DNA of 64,000 nucleotides. Origin: Nocardia spumae (lineage in GTDB: Bacteria > Actinomycetota > Actinomycetes > Mycobacteriales > Mycobacteriaceae). Both the position numbers and the translations under genes were made by a program. Position 1 is the stretch's first letter, and every line of letters begins with the position of its first letter. Under the pieces are notes generated by a model, which was not told the origin of the DNA, made no database searches, and saw only the letters and a list, made by a program, of their open reading frames with translations. The stretch is from positions 3,472,001 through 3,536,000 of the forward strand of contig NZ_JAJFZL010000001.1 of NCBI RefSeq assembly GCF_020733635.1. Reading direction: 5' to 3'. Positions 27,882 to 39,894 of the stretch are shown here, in pieces.

Positions 27882-28841
27882 TCAGTCGCTGATCATCGCC
27901 TCGCCGTGGACGAGAAACCGGGCCAGGCTGGCGAAGATCGGCAGACCCGTCTTGATCTCCAGGTAGGCGAACTGGCCCTGCGGATTCACCTCGAGGAAGT
28001 AGTACTCACCGTCGAGTCCGAGACGGAGGTCGAGGACACCGAATCCCAGACCGAGCGCGCCCATCAGTGTGGTCAGCGCCTTGCTCACCGACGCGGGCAG
28101 TCGTTCGGGAGTGAACGCGACCGAGGTGTCCAATCGTGAATCCACCCAGCCCGCACCGGCTTGCGAATCGATCCGGACCGCCCATTCGACCCCATCGATC
28201 CACACCACCCGGAGATCGCATTCGGCCTCGACATAGTCCTGGAAGGTGGTCGGCGCCGAACGGATCGTGCCCAGTCGCGCGATATCGTCGACCCCCACGA
28301 TCCGGGTCTCGGTGAATTCGGCTCGCCCGGTGCCGGTGCGCTTGTAGACGACCGAACCGCCGCGGGAGTCGACGAAACTCCGGGCTTCGTCGGGATCGTT
28401 GGTGATCAGGGTCTCCGGAATCGCGAAACCGCAGCGCCGCGCGGTGTCGAGTTGCACGATCTTGCGGGTGGCGGTGCGGTCGGCGCCGGGATCGTTGACC
28501 CAGACGGCGGGAATGGACCACAGCAGGCCCTGCAGGAAACCGTCGCATTCGGCCTGGCGGAAATCGTCGTCACCGTTGTGGAAGCCACCGGGCACCCGGC
28601 ATCGGTGGGGCCGCCGCCACCAGACCGAGGTCACCTCGTCGAGACCGGGCAGATGCGACAGTGATCGAGCGGTGCCCGCTCGGTCGAGCCGGAAACTGCC
28701 GCTCTCATGCGGAAAGTCACGCATATCGAGAAGAATCGGACTGAGCCGGTAGCTCTTTCGCAGTGTCGAGGCCATCGCATCGGCGTGCAGATCGCCGCTT
28801 TCCGAGACGATCAGTACGGCACCCGGCGAACGGGCACTCAT
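27882..28841 (-). CDS. ATP-grasp ligase of the graspetide/MvdC-TgmB type
   Basis: A 319-residue ATP-grasp enzyme. The N-terminal pre-grasp part has ILLDMRDFPHES and WWRRP, as in microviridin-type ligases; the middle carries NDPGADRTATRKIVQL and VYKRTGTGR (nucleotide-binding Lys); the C-terminal motif LEVNPQGQF followed by AYLEIKTGLPI is the family hallmark with metal-binding Glu/Asn. Enzymes of this type make ester or amide crosslinks between side chains of a ribosomal precursor peptide. It lies 12 bases downstream of the 156-residue gene on the same strand, with GAGGG before its ATG, so the two form an operon. No separate transporter or protease is adjacent. Confidence 0.85.
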   Translation of the reverse strand: MSARSPGAVLIVSESGDLHADAMASTLRKSYRLSPILLDMRDFPHESGSFRLDRAGTARSLSHLPGLDEVTSVWWRRPHRCRVPGGFHNGDDDFRQAECDGFLQGLLWSIPAVWVNDPGADRTATRKIVQLDTARRCGFAIPETLITNDPDEARSFVDSRGGSVVYKRTGTGRAEFTETRIVGVDDIARLGTIRSAPTTFQDYVEAECDLRVVWIDGVEWAVRIDSQAGAGWVDSRLDTSVAFTPERLPASVSKALTTLMGALGLGFGVLDLRLGLDGEYYFLEVNPQGQFAYLEIKTGLPIFASLARFLVHGEAMISD

Positions 28842-28853
28842 CGCGGCTGTCCC

Positions 28854-29324
28854 TCAGTCCAGGCTGTCGCAGGCCGTACCGTCGTCACCGATACCTCGGC
28901 TGTTCGTCTGGCTGTAGCTCACGGTCGCTCCGACGACGCCGGGCGCGCGCCGGAGCCGCAGCCGGCGAGCCCACTGGTCGGTGAGCCGATCCAGTGCGTC
29001 ATCATCGACCGCGGGGCTGGGCTGCGGCGGGAGGGTCAACGGGCGCTCGGTCAGCTGAATCCGGCGGCGCTGCGTGAAATCGGCTGCGGCGCCGGGGCGT
29101 ATCCACACCAGGACCGCTCGTTCGGCGGTGCCGGGATCCGCGCCCGGGGATCCGTCGCGGAGTTGGAGGACATCGTCACGGTCGAGGGTCCAGGTACCCT
29201 CGGCGACCCGAACACTGATGGTGTCGCGGGATTCGGCGACCAGGCTTCCGGACAGCGGCGGTGCCGATCGCTGGGGTTGTGGGCGCGGCCGGGTGTCGGG
29301 CACCTGGCGGCGGGCATGGCTCAT
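28854..29324 (-). CDS. 156-residue candidate precursor/partner of the ATP-grasp ligase
   Basis: A 156-residue protein ending in a hydroxyl- and acid-rich tail. Residues 1-25 are Arg/Pro/Gln-rich; 27-100 look like a small beta domain (TISVRVAEGTWTLDRDDV, AVLVWIRPG); 105-125 is an amphipathic helix (DDDALDRLTDQWARRLRLRR). The tail from 132 has Thr134, Ser136, Ser138, Thr140, Ser142, then Asp147, Asp148, Thr150, Cys152, Asp153, Ser154 and a terminal Asp156. Hydroxyl residues followed by Asp residues are what graspetide ligases link. Known precursors are mostly shorter, so it may instead be a substrate protein with a folded domain. No signal peptide. No family recognised. Confidence 0.6.
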   Translation of the reverse strand: MSHARRQVPDTRPRPQPQRSAPPLSGSLVAESRDTISVRVAEGTWTLDRDDVLQLRDGSPGADPGTAERAVLVWIRPGAAADFTQRRRIQLTERPLTLPPQPSPAVDDDALDRLTDQWARRLRLRRAPGVVGATVSYSQTNSRGIGDDGTACDSLD

Positions 29325-29498
29325 GGGCTGGACTCCGATCTGCTCGCGATTTGCCCCGGAAGTCGAGCGTGAACTGGATCATAGCCCGCGACGGCGCCCG
29401 ACCGGTTCGCATCGAAAGAATTTCGGTGCAAATACCCGGCCTGGGCGGGACGTGGAAAACGCTATCGCCGAAAGATATTCGGTTGAGCTGTCAACGCT

Positions 29499-29915
29499 TC
29501 ACAGGCCGAGTACATCGGCGGATTCGGCGAGCTCGAGAAAACGCTCGCTCGGATTCGATACGAGTTTGCGCGCTTGGAGATCCATCAGTCCGAGCACGAC
29601 CGAGAACTCGGCGGAGACGGTGCCGTCGAGTTTGCGGATCTGCTGATCCATCCAGAACGCCTTGCCGGAGCCCCAGCGGGTCCGGCAGGTGATGGTGATC
29701 TCGTCACCGAGGTGCAGTTCGCGCAGGTACTTGACGTTGGATTCCAGGACCACCGGACCGAGTCCGGACAGGCGCATCTTGTCCGGCAGCAGCCCGGCCG
29801 CACGCAGGATCTCCCACCGCGCGTGCTCGGCGTACTGGTGGTACACGGCCTGATTGAGGTGGCCGTTGACATCGAGTTCGTAACCGCGAACGGTAACGGG
29901 CACGGAAAAGGTCAT
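29499..29915 (-). CDS. hot-dog acyl-CoA thioesterase
   Basis: A 138-residue protein of the 4-hydroxybenzoyl-CoA thioesterase/YbgC group, hydrolysing acyl-CoA or acyl-ACP thioesters. The hallmark ELDVNGHLNQAVYHQY near the N-terminus carries the catalytic Asp and the helix dipole; ESNVKYLRELHLGDEI follows in the usual place. ATG 29915 begins the recognised domain; the open frame further upstream is unrelated. It is separated by 109 bases from the acnR gene and by 174 bases from the ATP-grasp operon, in which region I see no gene. The substrate chain length is unknown. Confidence 0.83.
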   Translation of the reverse strand: MTFSVPVTVRGYELDVNGHLNQAVYHQYAEHARWEILRAAGLLPDKMRLSGLGPVVLESNVKYLRELHLGDEITITCRTRWGSGKAFWMDQQIRKLDGTVSAEFSVVLGLMDLQARKLVSNPSERFLELAESADVLGL

Positions 29916-30024
29916 ACTCGGGCGAACCTCCGCTGTATGCCCGCTATTTCCGAATTCCGCGTGGTGTCGGTCACGGGCGGCAATGGTGTTGGGGCACTGT
30001 CGATTCGAATGGCGCGGGCCGGGA

Positions 30025-30591
30025 TCAGTCCTTACGCCGGACCGAGGCCTCGACCAGATCGAGCACCGCGGTGAGATTCTCGTTGACGTGCCCGGAGGCG
30101 ATCCGGGCGATGAGGCCGTCGAGGACGAGATCCAGATAACCGAGCAGCACATCGGTGGGCACGTCGTCGCGCAACGCCCCCGCCGCCTTGCGACGCTCCA
30201 GACGGGCCAGCGTGGCCGCGGTCAGCTCGGCCGATCGCTGGGTCCAGCCGGCCGCGAACTCCGGATCGGTCCGCAGCCGCCGGGCGATCTCGAGCCGGGT
30301 GCCGAGCCAGTTGTACTGCTCCGGATTGTCGAGCATCTCCCGCATGACCTGCACGATGCCCTCGTTGGCGGCGACTTCGGCCATTCGTCCGGCATCTTCC
30401 TGGGCCAGGGCGAGAAACAGTGCGTCCTTGTCCCGGAAGTGATGGAAGATCGCCCCGCGCGACAGGCCGATGGCCTCCTCGAGGCGGCGGACGGTGGCGC
30501 CCTCGTACCCGAATTCGGCGAAACACCGCCGCGCCCCGTCCAGAATCTGGCTGCGCCGGGCGGCGAGGTGATCGTCACTGACCTTGGGCAT
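30025..30591 (-). CDS. acnR: TetR regulator AcnR, aconitase repressor
   Basis: A 188-residue TetR protein. HTH: RRSQILDGARRCFAEFGYEG, then VRRLEEAIGLSRGAIFHHF. It lies directly downstream of acn on the same strand, the arrangement of Corynebacterium glutamicum acn-acnR and M. tuberculosis Rv1475c-Rv1474c. C. glutamicum AcnR represses acn and responds to citrate/Mg. ATG 30591 has GGAGGAG upstream. A perfect hairpin at 30617-30648 separates it from acn, so acnR may be partly independent of acn transcription. A matching operator sits upstream of acn at 33727-33742. Confidence 0.9.
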   Translation of the reverse strand: MPKVSDDHLAARRSQILDGARRCFAEFGYEGATVRRLEEAIGLSRGAIFHHFRDKDALFLALAQEDAGRMAEVAANEGIVQVMREMLDNPEQYNWLGTRLEIARRLRTDPEFAAGWTQRSAELTAATLARLERRKAAGALRDDVPTDVLLGYLDLVLDGLIARIASGHVNENLTAVLDLVEASVRRKD

Positions 30592-30616
30592 GGGCTCCTC
30601 CAGCGGGAATGCGCGG

Positions 30617-30648
30617 ACCCCCGCGCCGGGACGATCCGGCGCGGGGGT
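30617..30648 (-). terminator. perfect hairpin between acn and acnR
   Basis: A 12-bp perfect stem CCCCCGCGCCGG/CCGGCGCGGGGG with a six-base loop, extendable by one A-T pair. It lies after the acn stop and just before the acnR ribosome site, so it can act as a partial terminator (attenuating acnR) or protect the acn mRNA 3' end. Confidence 0.65.
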
Positions 30649-30772
30649 TGTCACAGTACGAGCGTCGAGCGCGCGTAGATCATCGGCGGCGCAACGATAT
30701 TCGCGCCGGGCCCGGCTACCCACCGGTGGCCGGACCCGGCGCGGTGTGTCGAAACACCGCAGGCGCGGATGA

Positions 30773-33742
<2,970 letters not shown>

Positions 33743-33922
33743 TGAAACGTGCGGGGCACGTCCGGCGCGGCGTGCCGCAATCCATCATGCGCCCGTCGCG
33801 TACTGTGCTCGCAGGCCCCGTCGGAGTTGTCGCCTCCGGTGTGCCGGCCGGTGTGTGTTGATCATGTGAATGTGTTGGACGTCCGCCGCTGGAGTCGGCG
33901 GCTCGACAAGACCGGATGGAAG

Positions 33923-34483
33923 ATGACCGTCTCGTATGCCTCGGTTTTCACCCCAATGGCCGCTGCGCTGCCGCCGGATACCGATGTCGATGCCATAGTG
34001 GCGGACCTGGCCGACAATCACGTCGCGGCGCCCGAGGAAACGAAGCAGGACAAACTCGCCGAGATCGCCGACCAGGCGCGGGCGCACGGCATCGATCTCG
34101 ACATCGTGGTCGTGCAGGGGAATCGGGGCCGGGACTCGGACCTGCGTGACCTGGCCACCACGCTCGGCAAGTCCGAGCACGGCACCGTCGTCGTGTTCAG
34201 CGACGACTGGATCGGTACCTACAGCGATACGATCAGCCGTTCCCGGCTGGAGTGGGCCGAGGACAAGGCCAAATTCCAGGGCGGCGGTCATGCCACTACC
34301 GCCGCGCAGATCTTCGTCGATCGTCTCGAAGCGCCGGAGAAGGTGTCCTGGACCGCGATTACCGCGGTTTTGCTGGCAGGCCTGGTGGTCGTGATCGGTG
34401 GCCTGTACGTCGTGAAATCCCGCCGTGCGGCGGGCGCGCGTGCCGCGGCGCCGGAAGCAACGGCCGACCCCGCCGCTCGGTAG
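33923..34483 (+). CDS. small membrane protein (Rv1476-like)
   Basis: A 186-residue protein with an N-terminal soluble domain (DIDAIVADLADNH-like segment at about 17-29, then DIVVVQGNRGRDSDLRDLAT, TVVVFSDDWIGTYSDTISR) and one C-terminal membrane helix (AITAVLLAGLVVVIGGLYVV, about 147-166) followed by an Arg/Ala tail. ATG 33923 was chosen because it gives the same length as M. tuberculosis Rv1476 (186), also between acn and ripA. The soluble part resembles TPM-type domains without the usual signal peptide, which is only a fold impression. Its job is unknown; its constant place next to RipA suggests an envelope role. Confidence 0.82.
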   Translation: MTVSYASVFTPMAAALPPDTDVDAIVADLADNHVAAPEETKQDKLAEIADQARAHGIDLDIVVVQGNRGRDSDLRDLATTLGKSEHGTVVVFSDDWIGTYSDTISRSRLEWAEDKAKFQGGGHATTAAQIFVDRLEAPEKVSWTAITAVLLAGLVVVIGGLYVVKSRRAAGARAAAPEATADPAAR

Positions 34484-34518
34484 CGGCAGTTCGTCACCCA
34501 CGCGCCGTGACGGCGTGA

Positions 34519-34548
34519 TCCCCGGCGATGCTGGCTGATCGCCGGGGA
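34519..34548 (+). terminator. hairpin after Rv1476-like gene
   Basis: A perfect 11-bp stem TCCCCGGCGAT/ATCGCCGGGGA with an eight-base loop, followed by GGTTTCG. It begins 36 bases after the stop codon and separates the gene from ripA. Confidence 0.7.
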
Positions 34549-34899
34549 GGTTTCGACGTCTCGAAGTGCGTATACCGGCGGGCGATATGTCCCGCTTCCG
34601 CAAACGAAACTGAACGATCGGTTTGTTTGCACTCCCGAACCCGTATTCGCGGTAGCAAATTCATGGCTACCTGAAAAATTACCCGCGTGTGATTTGTCGT
34701 CCGATGTTTCCTCTGTGAAGGAAGTGTCGTACGGTTTCGATTGACGCTTTTGGGGAAGAAGTGTCACATGGGCCTCCAGCGTCCCCCCGAGGAGGGACGG
34801 GCCGCTGGTGCTCGTGCGGCGACGCCTCGACCGGTCGCCCAGCGCAGTCCTGGCGAATCTCTTTTCCGCCCGGAGCCGCAGCGGGATCAGGGAGGTGTG
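34549..34899 (+). promoter_or_regulatory. long structured leader before ripA
   Basis: About 350 bases without a supported gene. The first half is AT-richer (promoter-like: TTTGTTTGCA, GAAAAATTACC). The second half has a nested stem, CCAGCG (34776-34781) with CGCTGG (34803-34808), and GTCCC/GGGAC inside, then further GC-rich repeats up to the GGAGG of ripA. A short start at 34741 reads in frame with ripA but encodes no known signal. The arrangement suggests an mRNA leader with control of translation; I see no hallmark of a known riboswitch. Confidence 0.4.
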
Positions 34900-36318
34900 A
34901 TGCGAATATCGGCGAGTCGGCCCGGGGGTGCCGCGAGGGTCGCTGTGGGGTTGCTCTTAAGTGGGATCGCGCTGACGATCACAGCTCCGCTGGTGGCCGC
35001 CGTGCCGCCTCCACCGCCCAATCCGAGTGACGGCGATATCGCCGCGGCGGGGGCGCAGGTCGACGCGGGGGTAGGTCAGGTCAGCGGGCTCATCAATCAG
35101 GTCGCCACCGCCGATCAGCAGCTGGCCCAGCTCGATACCGAGGTCGCCGGTAAGCGTGAGGCCGTGAACAAGGCGCTGGTCGACCTGCAGGACGCCCGCG
35201 ACGCCGCCGACGCGGCCGCGGCCACCGTCGCCGCCACCCAGCGCGATCTGCAGGCCGCGGGGACCCAGGTCGATCGGGCACAGGGCAAATTCGACGAGTT
35301 CGCGGTCGACGCCTACACCCATCCCGGCTCGACGTCGATGGTGAACTACCTGGCCGCTCCCGATCCGGCGGGCGCACTCGACCGGGCCGATCTGCTCGGG
35401 ATGGCCTCGAAGAATCAGCAGTCGGCCATCGACGGCCTGCGTCGCGCGCAGGTGGAGCAGGCCAACAAGGACTCCTCGGCGCGCCAGGCGAAGAAGTCCG
35501 CGGACGCGGCAGCCGCCGAGGCCGAGCGCAAGCAGCAGCAGGCCCAGGCCGCGGTGGCCGCGGCGAAGGCCGCTCTCGACGATCAGGCTCAGAAACGCAA
35601 TGCGCTGATGGCGCAGCGGGATTCGGCCCAGCAGCAACTCGACCGGGCCCGGTCGGCGGTGGCGGGCCTGCAGGGGCAGCGTGAGGCCTATCTGAGCTGG
35701 GACCGGCAGCGCCGCGCCGAGGTGGCCGCGGCCCAGGCCGCGGCCGGTGCGGCGGCCGCGCGGGCCGCGGCCGATCAGGCCGCCCGCGACCGCGCCGCGG
35801 AACTGGGCGCGGGCAGGCGCCCGCATACGCAGCTCGACAGTTCACCTCCGCCGCGCCGCTCGATGTCGACCCCCAGCCGGCCCAGCGGCAGCCGCTCGGA
35901 ACTGATCGAAACCGTTGTCGATCGGGCCATGTCGCAGCTGGGCGTCACCTACTCCTGGGGCGGCGGCGACGAGGACGGCCCGACCAAGGGTATCCACGAC
36001 GGCGGCGTGGCCGATTCCTACGGCGACTACGACAAGGTGGGGTTCGATTGCTCGGGCCTGATGATCTACGCCTTCGCCGGGGTGGGGATCTCCCTGCCGC
36101 ACTACAGCGGCTACCAGTACACGATGGGCACCCGGGTCGATGTCGACGAGCGCGAACGGGGCGACATGCTGTTCTGGGGCTCCAACGGCAGTGAACACGT
36201 CGCGCTGTACCTGGGCGACGGCAAGATGATCGAGGCGCCGGAATCCGGTGACGTGGTGAAGATTTCACCGGTGCGCGAGGGCGGCATCATGCCGTACGCG
36301 GTGCGGCTGATCACCTAG
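34900..36318 (+). CDS. ripA: RipA-type NlpC/P60 peptidoglycan endopeptidase
   Basis: A 472-residue secreted D,L-endopeptidase that cuts peptidoglycan stem peptides during daughter-cell separation. Layout: signal peptide (about 1-34), long Ala/Gln/Asp coiled coil (about 45-310), Pro/Ser linker, NlpC/P60 domain (about 345-472). The catalytic Cys384 (FDCSGL), His433 (SEHVALYLG) and Glu445 (IEAPESG) each fall one residue after those of M. tuberculosis RipA (Cys383, His432, Glu444), and the length is the same, so orthology is strong. ATG 34900 has GGAGG four bases before it. It is followed by an MraY gene where mycobacteria carry ripB. Confidence 0.93.
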   Translation: MRISASRPGGAARVAVGLLLSGIALTITAPLVAAVPPPPPNPSDGDIAAAGAQVDAGVGQVSGLINQVATADQQLAQLDTEVAGKREAVNKALVDLQDARDAADAAAATVAATQRDLQAAGTQVDRAQGKFDEFAVDAYTHPGSTSMVNYLAAPDPAGALDRADLLGMASKNQQSAIDGLRRAQVEQANKDSSARQAKKSADAAAAEAERKQQQAQAAVAAAKAALDDQAQKRNALMAQRDSAQQQLDRARSAVAGLQGQREAYLSWDRQRRAEVAAAQAAAGAAAARAAADQAARDRAAELGAGRRPHTQLDSSPPPRRSMSTPSRPSGSRSELIETVVDRAMSQLGVTYSWGGGDEDGPTKGIHDGGVADSYGDYDKVGFDCSGLMIYAFAGVGISLPHYSGYQYTMGTRVDVDERERGDMLFWGSNGSEHVALYLGDGKMIEAPESGDVVKISPVREGGIMPYAVRLIT

Positions 36319-36450
36319 CGGTCACTGCGCCGGGCCGATCGCCGCCCGGACGAGGTATCGCCGAATGATCTTGGCTACCATGCGAATCGGCACAAATCGT
36401 GCCGGTCCGTTCGGTAGCATGCCGAGAGCTCGGCAGTAGTTGGGGTATTG

Positions 36451-37527
36451 ATGAGGCAGATCCTGTTCTCGGCGGCGATCGCACTCGCGGTCTCGATCAC
36501 CGTGACGCCGTTGCTGATCAGGTTGTTCGCGCGCAGAAATATCGGTCAGCAGATCCGCGTCGAGGGTCCGCAGAGCCACCAGGCCAAACGTGGTACCCCG
36601 ACGATGGGCGGTATCGCCATCGTGGCGGGGCTGTGGGCCGGCTATCTGGCCTCGCATCTGATCGGGCTGCGCTACGACGTCGCCGGGCCCTCGGCGTCGG
36701 GACTGCTGGTGCTCGGCCTGGCCACCGCACTGGGATTCGTGGGATTCCTCGACGATTTCATCAAGATCCGCAAACACCGCAATCTCGGCCTGACCGCGAC
36801 CGGCAAATACGTCGGCCAGATCGGCGCCGCCGTGATCTTCGGTGCGCTGGCGCTGCAGTTTCCCGGCCGCACCGGCCTCACCCCGGCCGGCAGGCAGGTG
36901 TCCTACGTCCGGGACTGGCCGACGGTCTCGTTTCCGCTGGTCGTCTTTCTGCTGGCGGTCTGCTTCGTGGTCGTCGCCTGGTCCAACGCGGTCAACATCA
37001 CCGACGGGCTCGACGGCCTGGCCGCGGGGTCGATGGGGTTCGCCCTGGGCGCGTACGTGATCGTCACCTTCTGGCAGTACACGAACTCCTGTGCCGCCCA
37101 CGCGCTGCCGGGCTGCTACAGCGTGCGTGATCCGCTGGATCTGGCGGTGGTCTGCGCGGCCGGTGGCGCGGCCTGCATCGGCTTCCTGTGGTGGAACGCG
37201 GCCCCGGCCAAGATCTTCATGGGTGACACCGGCTCGCTGGCACTGGGTGGGCTGCTGGCAGGAATCTCGATCACCACCCGCACCGAATTGCTGATGGTGG
37301 TCGTCGGCGCGTTGTTCTTCGCCGAAATTCTGTCGGTGGCGGTGCAGATTCTGGTTTTCCGGACCACCCGCAGCCGAGTGTTCAAGATGGCGCCGTTTCA
37401 TCATCATTTCGAACTCGGCGGCTGGCCCGAAACCACGGTGATCATCCGGTTCTGGCTGCTCGCCGGGATCGCCGCGGCCGTCGGGCTCGCGTTGTTCTAC
37501 GCGGAATATCTGGCGGCCGTGGGCTGA
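36451..37527 (+). CDS. mraY: MraY-type phospho-MurNAc-pentapeptide translocase outside a dcw cluster
   Basis: A 358-residue membrane enzyme that transfers phospho-MurNAc-pentapeptide to undecaprenyl phosphate, forming lipid I. About ten membrane helices are predicted. All MraY hallmarks are present: GTPTMGG (48-54), FLDDFIK with the Asp pair 101-102, [13 protein letters not shown] (179-191), [10 protein letters not shown] (258-267) and the His triad APFHHHFE (314-321). Its usual place is between murF and murD; here no mur or fts gene is near. It sits between ripA and moxR, where M. tuberculosis has ripB. No strong ribosome site is seen before ATG 36451. It may be a second copy. Confidence 0.93.
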   Translation: MRQILFSAAIALAVSITVTPLLIRLFARRNIGQQIRVEGPQSHQAKRGTPTMGGIAIVAGLWAGYLASHLIGLRYDVAGPSASGLLVLGLATALGFVGFLDDFIKIRKHRNLGLTATGKYVGQIGAAVIFGALALQFPGRTGLTPAGRQVSYVRDWPTVSFPLVVFLLAVCFVVVAWSNAVNITDGLDGLAAGSMGFALGAYVIVTFWQYTNSCAAHALPGCYSVRDPLDLAVVCAAGGAACIGFLWWNAAPAKIFMGDTGSLALGGLLAGISITTRTELLMVVVGALFFAEILSVAVQILVFRTTRSRVFKMAPFHHHFELGGWPETTVIIRFWLLAGIAAAVGLALFYAEYLAAVG

Positions 37528-37718
37528 TCGGGCGTGCCGCCATCGGCCGTGACGCGATAATTCGGAATCAGCGCATTCCGGACATCGATAAGTGTCTCCC
37601 CCTCCGCCCGGGAGACCAGGGCAGCGACATAGTGCGAGCCCAGTTGCGGCAATCTTGCTCGATACCTGGAATAGTTGGGGCGGCACGCATAGAGACCGAA
37701 GCGAAAGCGGGGAGTTTG

Positions 37719-38894
37719 GTGACTTCGACGGACGATGTGAGCGCTGCGAGTGCGGTGAAGCCGACGCCGGAACCGGTGTCGGCCAGCCTGGAGCGTGACG
37801 TCGCGACCCTGGAGAAGGCGATCTACGAAGTCAAACGGGTCATCGTCGGTCAGGATCGGTTGGTCGAGCGGCTGCTCGTCGGCGTTCTGGCTCGTGGGCA
37901 CGTGCTGCTCGAGGGTGTGCCCGGTATCGCCAAGACGCTGGCGGTCGAGACCTTCGCGAAGGTGGTCGGCGGCAGTTTCTCGCGTGTGCAGTTCACTCCC
38001 GACCTGGTGCCCACCGACCTCATCGGTACCCGCATCTACCGGCAGGGCCGCGAGGAGTTCGACACCGAGCTGGGCCCGGTGGTCGCGAACTTCGTGCTCG
38101 CCGACGAGATCAACCGCGCCCCGGCGAAGGTGCAGTCGGCCTTGCTCGAGGTCATGGCCGAGCGGCATGTCTCCATCGGCGGCAAGACCTACCCGATGCC
38201 CGATCCGTTCCTGGTCATGGCGACCCAGAACCCGATCGAGAGCGAGGGTGTGTACCCGCTGCCCGAGGCGCAGCGCGACCGCTTCCTGTTCAAGGTCGTC
38301 GTGGACTACCCGACGGTCGAGGAGGAACGCGAGATCATCTACCGGATGGGTGTGACCCCGCCGGAGCCCAAGCAGATTCTCGAGCCGGACGAGCTGATCC
38401 GGTTGCAGAAGCTGGCCTCGAACACCTTCGTGCACCACGCGCTGGTCGACTACGTGGTCCGCGTCATCGCCGCGACCCGCACCCCGGCCGAATTCGGCCT
38501 CGAGGATGTCGCGGGCTGGATCGCCTACGGCGCCTCGCCGCGTGCCAGCCTCGGCATCATCGCCGCCGCCCGCGCGGTGGCGCTGATTCGCGGTCGTGAC
38601 TACGTGGTGCCGCAGGATGTGGTCGAGGTGGTGCCCGACGTGCTGCGCCATCGCCTGGTGCTGTCCTACGACGCACTCGCCGACGAGGTCAGCCCCGACG
38701 ACGTGATCCGCCGGGTGCTACAGACCGTCGGCCTGCCGCAGGTGGCCACCCAGGCCAACACACCCACGCCGCAGAACGGCCCGGCGCCGATGCCGGCTCC
38801 CGGTCCGCAAGGCGCGGTACCGCAGCCCATTCCGCCGCATCCGGCCGGGCAACCGCAGAACGGTCAGGGCGCCGGGCAGCCACCGCGCCAGTGA
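37719..38894 (+). CDS. moxR1: MoxR-family AAA+ ATPase
   Basis: A 391-residue AAA+ ATPase of the MoxR family, chaperone-like enzymes that work with VWA proteins on metalloprotein or envelope complex assembly. Walker A is EGVPGIAKT, Walker B is VLADEINRA, sensor 1 is MATQNPIE, and the helical lid contains GASPRASLG. The last 60 residues are Pro/Gln/Ala-rich and disordered. GTG 37719 has GGGGAG upstream. It heads a tight operon: its TGA overlaps the DUF58 start by four bases. The order MoxR-DUF58-VWA equals M. tuberculosis Rv1479-Rv1481, with no gene in between. Confidence 0.92.
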   Translation: MTSTDDVSAASAVKPTPEPVSASLERDVATLEKAIYEVKRVIVGQDRLVERLLVGVLARGHVLLEGVPGIAKTLAVETFAKVVGGSFSRVQFTPDLVPTDLIGTRIYRQGREEFDTELGPVVANFVLADEINRAPAKVQSALLEVMAERHVSIGGKTYPMPDPFLVMATQNPIESEGVYPLPEAQRDRFLFKVVVDYPTVEEEREIIYRMGVTPPEPKQILEPDELIRLQKLASNTFVHHALVDYVVRVIAATRTPAEFGLEDVAGWIAYGASPRASLGIIAAARAVALIRGRDYVVPQDVVEVVPDVLRHRLVLSYDALADEVSPDDVIRRVLQTVGLPQVATQANTPTPQNGPAPMPAPGPQGAVPQPIPPHPAGQPQNGQGAGQPPRQ

Positions 38895-39894
38895 GCGGGG
38901 CATCGGATTCGGTTGCGCCAGTGACGAACTCAGCACACGTCCCCGCCCACCCAGATAGTGCTCCGCCTTCGTTCCGGGCCGGTGACCTGCGCGATCCGCG
39001 CCTGTCGGCGGCTCTGAAGACGCTGGAGCTCACGGTGCGCCGCCGGCTCGACGGCGTCCTGCACGGTGATCATCTCGGCCTGATACCGGGCCCCGGGTCC
39101 GAACCCGGGGATGCCCGGATGTACCAGCCCGGTGACGACGTGCGGCAGATGGATTGGTCGGTCACCGCCCGTACCACCCATCCGCACGTGCGGCAGATGA
39201 TCGCCGACCGCGAACTCGAGACGTGGCTGGTGGTCGACCTGTCGGCCAGTCTCGACTTCGGGACCGCGTTGTGCCAGAAACGCGATCTGGTGGTCGCGGC
39301 CGCCGCCGCGGTGACCCATCTGACCAGCGGCGGGGGTAACCGGATCGGCGCGGTCATCGCCAACGGCGAACGGCTGTACCGGATTCCGGCGCGCACCGGT
39401 CGGGTACACGCGCAATCGCTGCTGCGGCGCATCGCCACCACCCCGCATGCGAGCGACGGCGTCCGCGGCGATCTCCGCGGCGCCATCGAATCGTTGCGTC
39501 GGCCACAACGCAAACGCGGTCTGGCCGTTGTGATTTCGGACTTCCTCGGCGAGATCGACTGGCAGCGTTCATTGCGCGCGATCTCCGGCCGTCACGATCT
39601 GCTCGGTGTGGAGATCCTCGATCCGCTGGATCTGGATCTGCCCGATGTCGGTGATGTGGTGCTCCACGATCCCGAGACCGGCCGCACCCGCGAATTCACC
39701 GTCACCCCCACGCTGCGCGCCGATTTCGGGCGCGCGGCGGAGCAGCATCGCGAACAGGTCGAGGCGGCCTTGCGCAGCTGCGGCGCGCCGGTGATGACTC
39801 TGCGCACCGATCGTGACTGGATCGCCGACGTGGTCCGCTTCGTGTCCACCAGGCGCCACACGTTCGGCGCCCCGACCGGGCGGGTGCCCCGACA

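Noticed and set aside
34549..34899. c-di-AMP (ydaO) riboswitch before ripA
   Set aside because: ydaO elements precede NlpC/P60 genes in many actinobacteria, but the conserved 3' core (CAGCTAACCTCGTAGGCG-like) is not visible here.
36322..37686. 454-codon minus-strand frame opposite mraY
   Set aside because: Shadow of the real gene: His/Arg/Asp/Gln-rich composition, no recognisable motif, whereas the plus strand has all MraY motifs.
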